From Candidatus Woesearchaeota archaeon (lineage in GTDB: Archaea > Nanobdellota > Nanobdellia > Woesearchaeales > JACPBV01), in the NCBI GenBank assembly GCA_016180135.1, contig JACPBV010000024.1, positions 1-48,724 on the forward strand: 48,724 nucleotides of DNA, given 5' to 3'. The notes under the pieces are model-generated. The model had not been told where the DNA came from. It ran no database searches and saw nothing but the letters and a program-made list of their open reading frames with translations. How positions within the stretch are numbered: position 1 is the first letter of the stretch; each line of letters opens with the position of its first letter. The position numbers and the translations under genes were made by a program. This document shows positions 42,295 to 48,724 of the stretch, piece by piece.

Positions 42295-43410
42295 TTATTT
42301 CTCCCATATCCATCGCTTCTTCCAGAAAAATGCCAGCATTGTGAGGGAGAGGACTGCCATCGAGACAATCACCATAGGGTATCCATACGCCCAACTAAGC
42401 TCAGGCATATGCTCAAAGTTCATCCCGTAGATGGAAGCGATGAGATTGAGCGGCATGAAGATGACGGTGATGATCGTGAGGACTTTGATGATCTGCTGAA
42501 GCCTGAGGTTTGTGCTCGAGAGATAAATGTCGAGCATCCCTGAAATTGTTTCCCTGAATGTCTCGATGCTGTCAATCGCCTGCACCACATGGTCATAGAC
42601 ATCCCTGAGATAGACCCTTGTCTTTTCTTTGATAAGATTGGTGTCATTGTGCTCAAGGCTATTAACTACTTCCCGCAGCGGCCATACCGCTTTCCGGATA
42701 TGGATGAGCTGGCGCTTGAGCTCATGGACCTTATGGAAGGTATGCTGGGTCGGCTTTGCGACCAATTCGTCTTCGAGCATCTCAATCCGCTCGCCCAGGT
42801 GCTCGAGGACCGCAAAGTAGTTGTCGACGATAGCGTCGATAAGCGTGTAAGCAAGATAGTCTGTGCCGCTTCTCCGGTGGCGGCCCTGGGGGTTCTTGAC
42901 CCGCTCCCTGATAGGATTGAAGACATCGAACCCTTCCTCTTCCTGAAATGAGATGACAAAATTTTTTCCGAGAATGATGCTGACCTGCTCTGTCTTGATT
43001 TCGCCATGCTCGGGGGCGATGTAGAGCATCTTGAGCATGATGAAGAGGTAGTGGTCAAAGTCCTCCATCTTGGAGCGCTGTCCGGTATTGAGGAGGTCTT
43101 CAAGAACAAGGGGATGGAGGCGGAAATGCTTCCCGATAGTCTCGATGATATCCACCCGGTGGATCCCGTCTATGTTTATCCAGGTTGTCGTCGGCTTGTC
43201 CCGGAAGGAAAAACATTCTTTTGGGTCTTTGAGCTCCTTGCGCAGGACGTGGGACTTGTCGTAATCAATGACAGTTATCTTTACCCTGTCGCTTCTCTTT
43301 TTCCCGATGTAGACAAGCGTTCCCGGAGAAAGCCCTGCAGTGTCCGACCTTTTTTCTGTGGAAATTACCATCTTTGCCGTTTCTTGAAGGCTTGCTTTTG
43401 CATCCTGCAC
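42295..43410 (-). CDS. corA: CorA-type magnesium/cobalt channel
   Basis: 371 residues with GTG start; ATG 43371 (MVISTEKRSD) is an alternative, since the nearest A/T box lies only ~8 bases from the GTG. Long cytoplasmic N-domain with the family pieces WINIDGIHRVDIIETIGKHF and HPLVLEDLLNTGQRSK, then DYLAYTLIDAIVDNYF. Two C-terminal membrane helices with the selectivity motif YGMNFEHMPE. Pentameric inner-membrane divalent metal channel. Confidence 0.95.
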   Translation of the reverse strand: MQDAKASLQETAKMVISTEKRSDTAGLSPGTLVYIGKKRSDRVKITVIDYDKSHVLRKELKDPKECFSFRDKPTTTWINIDGIHRVDIIETIGKHFRLHPLVLEDLLNTGQRSKMEDFDHYLFIMLKMLYIAPEHGEIKTEQVSIILGKNFVISFQEEEGFDVFNPIRERVKNPQGRHRRSGTDYLAYTLIDAIVDNYFAVLEHLGERIEMLEDELVAKPTQHTFHKVHELKRQLIHIRKAVWPLREVVNSLEHNDTNLIKEKTRVYLRDVYDHVVQAIDSIETFRETISGMLDIYLSSTNLRLQQIIKVLTIITVIFMPLNLIASIYGMNFEHMPELSWAYGYPMVIVSMAVLSLTMLAFFWKKRWIWEK

Positions 43411-43527
43411 TACTTAAATGTTGCGGTGAATTTGGGTTTACCCCAGAAATAAAAAATCACAATCACTATCGCCGGCAGATATCTAAACTTAATGTTTGCA
43501 AAACCTTATTTAAAGCTGCAATTTTCA

Positions 43528-43695
43528 GAAAATTTCAACGACACAGGGCTCGACGGTCAAAATTCCTCAGAGGAATTTTGCCCTGCTCGGCTACCCCGAT
43601 GGGGCAACAGAAACTCTGTTGAGTTTCCTAGTTGCGCTCGGCTTCGCCTCGGCAACATCCCCCAACCTCGCCTCGCCGATGTCGTTGAAATTTTC
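43528..43695. repeat. Palindromic element, family B, copy 3
   Basis: 168 bases with terminal inverted repeats GAAAATTTCAACGACA / TGTCGTTGAAATTTTC. The family core CAGGGCTCGACGGTCAAAA is followed by a perfect inner hairpin AAAATTCCTC-AGAGGAATTTT and GCCCTGCTCGG. Longer than copies 1 and 2 by ~45-50 bases, because of an added stretch with AACAGAAACTCTGTT and a GCTCGGCTTCGCCTCGGC hairpin. In a 389-base gap between divergent corA and LOG genes. Confidence 0.87.
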
Positions 43696-43799
43696 TGCAT
43701 CACTATGCTATTTAGGAGGATGCCATACGCCTTAACTTTGAGTCATCAAAGATTCCTTATACTCCATCTTTTTAAACAGTGTCTTCTTTCTTTCTTTCT

Positions 43800-44309
43800 A
43801 TGAACATCGCAGTCTGCGGCTCTGCTGTTGGGCCTGATAAGATCATTTTGGAGAAAGCTGAGGCTATCGGCTCCTTCCTTGCGAAGCAGGGATTTACTCT
43901 TGTCACAGGCGGCACTACAGGATACCCTCATGCTGCTTTGGTGGGCGCCCTTCAAGAGAACGGCAAAGCGCTTTGCTTCTCTCCGGCAAAGGACAGGCGA
44001 GAGCACCTCGATGACTGGAAAATGCCGCTGGAGCCAAAAGCTGAATATGTTTTTACTGGTCACGGCATCCCCGGAAGAAATCAGGACATCATTGAAGCAG
44101 CAGACAAGGTTGTTATCATCGGCGGGCAGATTGGCACTCTGAATGAATTCAGCATTGCGTTTGTCATGAAGAAGCCGGTTTTTGTTTTAAAGGATTCTGG
44201 AGGAGTCTCTTCAATGTTGGAAGAAATTTCTGCAATCTGCAAAAGAGATAATGAAAAGGTGATATACTTCAGCAGGATAGAGGAGCTGCCTGAAATCTTG
44301 AAGCTGTAA
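43800..44309 (+). CDS. LOG/SLOG-family Rossmann protein
   Basis: 169 residues from ATG 43800 (MNIAVCGSAVG), 27 bases past box TTTTTAAAC; the longer GTG frame starts before that transcript. Rossmann motif AVCGSAVG, TLVTGGTTGYPHAALVGAL, ending with VVIIGGQIGTLNEFSIAF (family PGGxGTxxE with the Pro lost). Members include cytokinin-activating LOG and TIGR00725 proteins that bind nucleotides. Substrate not known. The next gene starts 14 bases later. Confidence 0.78.
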   Translation: MNIAVCGSAVGPDKIILEKAEAIGSFLAKQGFTLVTGGTTGYPHAALVGALQENGKALCFSPAKDRREHLDDWKMPLEPKAEYVFTGHGIPGRNQDIIEAADKVVIIGGQIGTLNEFSIAFVMKKPVFVLKDSGGVSSMLEEISAICKRDNEKVIYFSRIEELPEILKL

Positions 44310-44323
44310 AATTATTTTGGAAC

Positions 44324-45325
44324 ATGGGACACGCTAACTATCGCACAAGCCCCAATGGGGAAATAGCAATGCTTCTCAGGAACAGAATATATACTGCTTC
44401 TTTCAAGGCAATGGGAGAACCCGACCCGAGGATATCGATACACAACGGTGAAGACCCGTATTGGGGCTATCTTGTTCCCTCAAAAGATAATAATGGGATA
44501 ATACGGGAAAAAAGGAATTTTTTGCGTGAAGAGATGATAAATCAGAAGGAAGCATTTGGCAAACTTGAAGTGATGGTTATAAGCCTCCCAAGATTTTCAC
44601 CTTTAGGCCCATACTGCTGTATACCTAACCTTCCAGTACCTATTTCACCTCATCAGCTTACTCTCGAAGAATCTGCGGAAATGCTTGACTATCAGCGTTC
44701 GGAAGGCATTTTCTTTGCGAGATGTTTTGGAATAAGCAAAAGAGGAGATCCCATTTTGGGGGCGTTCAGCCAGGATGGCGGGCCAGTTCATGGCTTTCTT
44801 GAGCCAACCAGGTTTTACCCCGAAAACACTCCAAAGGATCCATTCTGGAAAATGAGAACCAGCGCCGAGTTTAGGATTACCTCGGAGGTTGTTGATAAAG
44901 CCCGCATTGGGGACTCATTCTATGTCCGCCAAAAAGGAGTCGGGGGGGACCAGGGGTCATTGTTTTTCGGGCTTATCGTTAATTTTTCTGCTGAAGACAG
45001 GGGATTTCTTCCTGGCGGAGAAAGGCTCGAGACGGCCGTTGAGCATGGAGATGGGCAGAAAGTATCATGGCAGGCTCCAGATTATTCTTCAGGCGATGTC
45101 ATCAGATGCCTCCCTGTTCTGGACCGCTCCCGGGTCCATGAAACTGGCATGGAAGTCGGGAAAGGTTTTCTGCCAAGGCACATGCATTCTCCGCAAACTT
45201 TTTATTATATGCAGGTTTTAGTCAAAGGCGCAGAGAATGATAAAGGAATAATCATCGATGCAAGGATTGAGTTTGTCAGTGAAAGGGTCATCCACGCTGT
45301 AAAGACTGCCGAGAGAATGGGATAA
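44324..45325 (+). CDS. Unknown 333-residue soluble protein
   Basis: Starts 14 bases after the LOG stop, so probably same transcript. No signal peptide or membrane segment. Beta-rich, with possible repeated sheets (SFYVRQKGVGGDQGSLFFGL; KVSWQAPDYSSGDVIRCLP). Pro- and Gly-rich loops and one HMHSPQTFYYMQV strand. No family recognised. The junction to the next gene has an imperfect ~24-base repeat (45318-45362, AAAAACTGC twice). Confidence 0.55.
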   Translation: MGHANYRTSPNGEIAMLLRNRIYTASFKAMGEPDPRISIHNGEDPYWGYLVPSKDNNGIIREKRNFLREEMINQKEAFGKLEVMVISLPRFSPLGPYCCIPNLPVPISPHQLTLEESAEMLDYQRSEGIFFARCFGISKRGDPILGAFSQDGGPVHGFLEPTRFYPENTPKDPFWKMRTSAEFRITSEVVDKARIGDSFYVRQKGVGGDQGSLFFGLIVNFSAEDRGFLPGGERLETAVEHGDGQKVSWQAPDYSSGDVIRCLPVLDRSRVHETGMEVGKGFLPRHMHSPQTFYYMQVLVKGAENDKGIIIDARIEFVSERVIHAVKTAERMG

Positions 45326-45374
45326 GGATGAAAAACTGCAAATGGGGATTAAAAACTGCGAGCAAATGAACAAC

Positions 45375-46199
45375 ATGATACAGCGCGTACAAAAGATTCT
45401 TGCCCATGCGGGCATCGCTTCGAGGAGGAACTGTGAAGAGCTGATAGCTTCAGGCAGAGTTAAAGTAAACGGAAAATCGATCAAGCTGGGCGATAAGGCT
45501 GATCCGGAAAAAGACAGAGTTTCTGTTGACGGGATTGACATCCGCCTTGAAAAGAAGATTTACATCCTCCTGAACAAGCCAAAAGGCGTTGTTTGCTCCA
45601 CCACCGATAAGGAAGGCAAGCAGACGGTGCTGGACATTGTCAAATGCCCTGAAAGGATATATCCTGTCGGCAGGCTTGATCTCAACAGCGAAGGGCTTAT
45701 CATCCTGACTAACGACGGTGATTTTGCCAACAGCATCATCCATCCGCGCTATGGGGTGAACAAAAGATACAAGGTGTGGCTGGACAAGGAGTTTCAGGAC
45801 AGGGATCTCGAAAAGCTGAAGGGCGGTGTTATTGTTGATGACAGGAAAGTCCATATCTTTGATGCTGTCAAGGACGGGAATAAGGCCGAACTGAGCATCC
45901 ATGAAGGCAGGAAGCACATCGTCAGGAAGCTGTTCCACGAATTGGGCTATTCAGTCACCTTCCTGAAGCGGACGATGATTGGGAACCTTGCGCTTGATTT
46001 CGGTCCCGGAGCATTCAGGAAAGTTTCCAAGGAATTTCTTGAGCAGGCAATTTTTGGAAAAGCATCTGATGCCGGCAGCAATACCGGCAGCAATGATGGC
46101 AAGGGGAAAGCTCAACAGTTGCCGGATAAAAATCCCCCATCAGGAAAAACCCAAAACCCAGGAAGATTTAAAAAGGAGAGCGGAAAAGCAAGAGTATGA
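45375..46199 (+). CDS. RsuA/RluB-family pseudouridine synthase
   Basis: 274 residues from ATG 45375 (MIQRVQKILAHAGIASRRNC), the family start; 45342 is possible. The S4 domain ASRRNCEELIASGRVKVNGK leads to the catalytic domain with IYPVGRLDLNSEGLIILTND (catalytic Asp). HPRYGVNKRYKVW and HEGRKHIVRKLFHELGY follow. A low-complexity basic tail of ~45 residues (TGSNDGKGKAQQ...) ends it. Makes pseudouridine in rRNA. The family is bacterial and unusual in archaea. Overlaps the translin gene by 4 bases. Confidence 0.93.
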   Translation: MIQRVQKILAHAGIASRRNCEELIASGRVKVNGKSIKLGDKADPEKDRVSVDGIDIRLEKKIYILLNKPKGVVCSTTDKEGKQTVLDIVKCPERIYPVGRLDLNSEGLIILTNDGDFANSIIHPRYGVNKRYKVWLDKEFQDRDLEKLKGGVIVDDRKVHIFDAVKDGNKAELSIHEGRKHIVRKLFHELGYSVTFLKRTMIGNLALDFGPGAFRKVSKEFLEQAIFGKASDAGSNTGSNDGKGKAQQLPDKNPPSGKTQNPGRFKKESGKARV

Positions 46200-46774
46200 T
46201 CGACAAATCCAACTTTGAGATGATAAAAGGCTCTATGGAGCAGTTTGATGCCCAAAGGGAGCTGCTTATCAAAAAGTCACGGGATGTCCTCAAGCTGTCA
46301 AAACAGGTTATCTATGCAGTGCACCGGGGGGATATCAAGAACGCTGATTCCCTCTCAGTATCGCTGAAAAAAGAGCTGAAGGCGCTTTTGGAACTTTGCT
46401 CAGAACCAAAGCTTTCTTTTGAAGGCTCGACCAGCATCGCAATCCAGGAATATGTTGAGGCTGCAGCCTATCTTTCGTTTGTGAAGTCGGGGAAAATTAT
46501 TCCTTTTACGCCGGACTTGATTGATGTAAACTATTACCTGATGGGGCTGTGCGACCTGACAGGAGAATTATCAAGAAGGGCAACCAATCAGGCGGCGATA
46601 GGAAAGTTTAAGGAAACCGTCAAGGCAAAGGAAGCCATCGACGACATCTATGCCCATATGCTCCAGCTCGACATCAGGGAAAATGATTTGAGAAGGAAAG
46701 CAGACGGAATAAAATACGAGCTGAAAAAGATGGAAGATTTAGTTTGTGAGCTGAAGCTGCGGGGAAAGATTTAA
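46196..46774 (+). CDS. Translin-family nucleic-acid-binding protein
   Basis: 192 residues, all helical. Conserved: FDAQRELLIKKSRDVLKLSK, GSTSIAIQEYVEAAAYLSFV (Glu of the family catalytic cluster), YLMGLCDLTGELSRRATNQA (the family GD-x-x-GE-x-R-R), and YAHMLQLDIRENDLRRKADG. Translin/TRAX proteins bind and cleave small RNA. Start overlaps the pseudouridine synthase stop (ATGA). Confidence 0.9.
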   Translation: MIDKSNFEMIKGSMEQFDAQRELLIKKSRDVLKLSKQVIYAVHRGDIKNADSLSVSLKKELKALLELCSEPKLSFEGSTSIAIQEYVEAAAYLSFVKSGKIIPFTPDLIDVNYYLMGLCDLTGELSRRATNQAAIGKFKETVKAKEAIDDIYAHMLQLDIRENDLRRKADGIKYELKKMEDLVCELKLRGKI

Positions 46775-46775
46775 A

Positions 46776-46970
46776 TGCAACCATTCCATCTGGTCTTTGA
46801 CCGTTGCCGAGCGAAGCGAGCGCAACTAAGAAAATCCGAAGATTTTCTGTTGGTGGTTGAAAGCAGTTTCCACTTCCAGAATGGTTGCATGCTTAAAAAT
46901 CCGACCCGAGCGACAGAAGGGAGCGAGCAATCCCCCCGTCTGTGACTGGGGGTGGTCGGATTTTTTTTGA
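46776..46970. repeat. Palindromic element, family A, copy 1 (terminator-like)
   Basis: Module 1: TGCAACCATTC (46776-46786) / GAATGGTTGCA (46879-46889), with inner GCCGAGCGAAGCGAGCGCAA and AAAATCCGAAGATTTT hairpins. Module 2: AAAAATCCGACC (46895-46906) / GGTCGGATTTTT (46954-46965) with a CCCCCCGTCTGTGACTGGGGG arm. The A-run and T-run at the ends make it terminator-like in both directions. It begins inside the 3' flank of translin. The rest of the gap to 47206 shows no gene. Confidence 0.85.
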
Positions 46971-47206
46971 ATCGATGCTGCTTTTTTCTATTTCATGATA
47001 GATTAAGAGGGTGTTTCAGGAAGGTGGTATGTTTGCGAAGGGGGGTTCACCTGCGCAAGCTGTCAATTTTGGTTTCATCTATGAAAAGAGCCTAAGCGAC
47101 GCATGAAGATGCATTAGGGAGGGGCTGGCAGTGTCTGATTTTTTTGTTGTTTATTACTGTTTAATAGCTACAAATAGAAAGATTTAAATAGGCAAACAAA
47201 GCACCA

Positions 47207-47551
47207 ATGGCAGGTATCCTTATGAACGCAGCGGAAAGAAATCTGATGGACCGTATAAATGAGCTTCCCTTAGTAAATAATTTTTCGGAACTCAGCAGGG
47301 TTTGTGGAAAAGAGGTTGTTATAAGAAAGATTACCCGCTCAGTTGAAGATGTTAGAGTTCCAACAGAACCTCCCAAATATTTTATAGGTACGTTAGAAGT
47401 GGATCCAGCAGTAAAAGGCGCTTATCGTTTAAATAATCCTACTGAATGCAAATCACTTGAAACTGGGTTTGTTGACAGGGCATATTGTGGGCAGGTTTTT
47501 ATTGACCAATTTAATTTTTCTGCAAGACAATTAAGGGTTGTCGGTCAGTAA
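47207..47551 (+). CDS. Unknown 114-residue protein
   Basis: Start ATG 47207, ~24 bases after box GATTTAAATAGG, so leaderless. N-terminal helix (AERNLMDRINELP) then a beta-rich part (VVIRKITRSVEDVRVPTEPP, YFIGTLEVDPAVKG, CGQVFIDQFNFSARQLRVVG). No membrane segment; one family-like small beta domain cannot be named. Confidence 0.55.
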   Translation: MAGILMNAAERNLMDRINELPLVNNFSELSRVCGKEVVIRKITRSVEDVRVPTEPPKYFIGTLEVDPAVKGAYRLNNPTECKSLETGFVDRAYCGQVFIDQFNFSARQLRVVGQ

Positions 47552-47855
47552 TACCCCTACTTCTCCTAAACTTTTAAAATCACATTTTCCACCAGTGAGT
47601 TTAACTTGCGGTTTACAGCAGGAATCCTGCCTTTTGGAAAATGAAACAGGAAAGCTTTGCATTTTCATAGTGTAGCAGATTATCCCATAATTTGTGCACG
47701 AACAAAAAATCCAGCCCAATAGACCGAAGTGATAATCCAGCGTTCCGGTCTGCGGACGGAGGGCGGGCAATCCCTCTTTATAGGGAGGTTGCCGGCCAAA
47801 GGGAGCGCAACGAGGAAAAGAGAAGTTTCTCGGGGGTTGTCAGATTTCTTTTGAA

Positions 47856-48117
47856 TGCAACCATTCCATTCTGTCTTTGACCGTTGCCGAGGCAAAGCCG
47901 AGCGCAACTAAGAAAATCCGAAGATTTTCTGTTGGTGGTTGGAATCAGTTTCCACTTCCAGAATGGTTGCAATTGTGGTTGTTCTTGAGCGTGCTCAGGA
48001 TTTCCAACATTTCAAGATAGATACTTGGAAATCCAGACACTTAAAAATCCGACCCGAGCGACCGAAGGGAGCGAGCAATCCCCCCGTCTGTGACGGGGGG
48101 TGGTCGGATTTTTTTTG
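47856..48117. repeat. Palindromic element, family A, copy 2, with nested hairpin
   Basis: Module 1 TGCAACCATTC (47856-47866) / GAATGGTTGCA (47961-47971) and module 2 AAAAATCCGACC (48043-48054) / GGTCGGATTTTT (48102-48113) match copy 1. Between the modules is a ~70-base insert holding GGATTTCCAA (47998-48007) / TTGGAAATCC (48025-48034). A degenerate relative (47690-47850, with GGGAGGTTGCC and GGCAATCCC arms) precedes it. The 660-base gap 47552-48216 has no gene that I can support. Confidence 0.85.
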
Positions 48118-48261
48118 AAAATGTTTCTGGATTTGATTTTTACTGCAGCCGCCAGCACCATTTTAATGAGAAAATGCTTGATTTTCCGACTCTATGTAAT
48201 AACTTACAAGTAGTCAATGGTCAAAAGATTTATAAACCGAAGCGGGTTTTCAGCTATCAAG

Positions 48262-48602
48262 ATGGTCACTCAAAGCAAAGTTAATGATAAAAGGTTTTGG
48301 GCGTTGTGGAAAGGTTCAGGTGCAGTTGGGGATGCCCTCAAGGCCCAGGCAAGGGATGTTAGAAGACAGCTCATGAGAAGTATTATTTACGCCTCAAATA
48401 TCATGATCCTGAGAAGGCCGTTCAGATGCGGGCTGAAACCGCCCCTTTATTAATGAAGAGCATTGATGATTTGCCTGGCATGAAACAGCTTTGTAACGTG
48501 CTCTCAGCTTTTCTTCCACTTTTTTCAATAAACATCCAGGGGAATAATTACACAGAAGAGTTTGGCAGGAGAGAAAGCAAATGTTTCGGTGCTTTTTTTT
48601 GA
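48262..48602 (+). pseudogene. Unknown gene with apparent frameshift
   Basis: A box GATTTATAAACC (~48225) fits an ATG at 48262 (MVTQSKVNDKRFWALW). That frame stays open to 48453, but its last part looks unnatural. A frame shift near 48370 continues more convincingly as HEKYYLRLKYHDPEKAVQMR... to a TGA at 48600-48602. Together they would give a ~110-residue protein. It may be a pseudogene or a sequence error. No family recognised. Confidence 0.4.
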
Positions 48603-48724
48603 ATGTTCAGATATCAGCTATCAAGATATCATCTGTTAAGGGAGTCAGAACCTGAAGAAAAAAAGATAAAAAAAGTTCTTACGCTTTTAGCCGAAGGCGG
48701 TTATCTGGATTATGCTCCTGTTAA
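48603..48724 (+). CDS. Partial gene or continuation at the right edge
   Basis: In the same frame as the shifted gene above, an ATG follows its TGA stop directly and opens to the window end (MFRYQLSRYHLLRESEPEEK, then ...LTLLAEGGYLDYAPV). It could be a new gene or the rest of the broken gene after a nonsense codon. Too short to name. Confidence 0.35.
   Translation, partial: MFRYQLSRYHLLRESEPEEKKIKKVLTLLAEGGYLDYAPV

Noticed and set aside
46980..47160. Possible C/D-box RNA or other small RNA
   Set aside because: CTGA- and ATGAAG-like boxes appear by chance; no complete C/D box pair or flanking stem was found.
48217..48261. Longer start (48217) of the edge gene
   Set aside because: A TTTATAAA box lies within those codons; the ATG at 48262 fits the usual spacing.

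Overview
The window reads as a chromosomal segment of an archaeon, most likely a DPANN/Woesearchaeota-type genome (the lineage is inferred; no rRNA is present). The archaeal evidence is ribosomal protein L15e, the RNase P protein Rpp21 (Rnp4), a zinc-hook Rad50, a translin-family protein and a HAD/SWIM/XRE small-gene background. In addition, many genes have a TTTATAAA or TTTAAATA-like box about 25-30 nt before the start codon, which predicts leaderless mRNAs. I used that geometry to re-choose several starts. Mixed in are genes of bacterial flavour: a DnaK/GrpE/DnaJ set, a classical class I aldolase, an RsuA/RluB pseudouridine synthase, RelBE, and a lytic-transglycosylase/peptidoglycan-binding protein.

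Layout. 1-837: left-edge ATP-grasp (PurD-like) gene, partial. 1180-5846: minus-strand chaperone cluster grpE - DUF3467 - dnaK - dnaJ. The dnaJ copy lacks almost all of its J domain, and two copies of a palindromic repeat (family B) flank dnaK. 6062-8076: winged-helix regulator overlapping a secreted, membrane-anchored protein, divergent from the chaperones. 8273-11897: an overlapping pair made of a divergent receiver-like protein and a GAF / His-rich linker / HATPase / TPR protein, the best candidate here for an undescribed signalling system. 12042-14915: an 11-repeat Cys-rich surface protein, L15e and a cupredoxin-like lipoprotein. 15050-19372: PGI/PMI isomerase, methyltransferase, SWIM protein, alpha/beta hydrolase and unknowns. 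19422-22786: Rad50 without Mre11, then a beta-propeller protein. 22787-23761: nested palindromes and RelBE. 23899-30036: HAD phosphatase, an envelope cluster with a lytic transglycosylase-like protein, and a two-gene lipoprotein operon. 30103-38598: Rnp4, XRE regulator, coiled-coil protein, PGK, K+-dependent membrane pyrophosphatase, RumA-like methyltransferase, aldolase. 38978-46774: unknowns, DUF6159 membrane protein, amino-acid permease, CorA, LOG-like protein, pseudouridine synthase, translin. 46775-48724: modular palindromes, one small gene, and a broken gene at the edge.

Working together: PGI/PMI, aldolase, PGK and the membrane pyrophosphatase outline a sugar-phosphate (glycolytic or gluconeogenic) metabolism with a pyrophosphate-driven ion pump. 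They are scattered rather than in one operon. GrpE/DnaK would form a bacterial-type Hsp70 machine, but its local J-protein is damaged.

The strongest non-gene signals are (i) several families of intergenic palindromes. Their stems differ between copies with compensating changes, and longer copies carry extra hairpins nested inside. And (ii) four genes whose 3' ends, including the stop codon, are tandemly duplicated just downstream. No tRNA, rRNA, CRISPR array or transposase was recognised.
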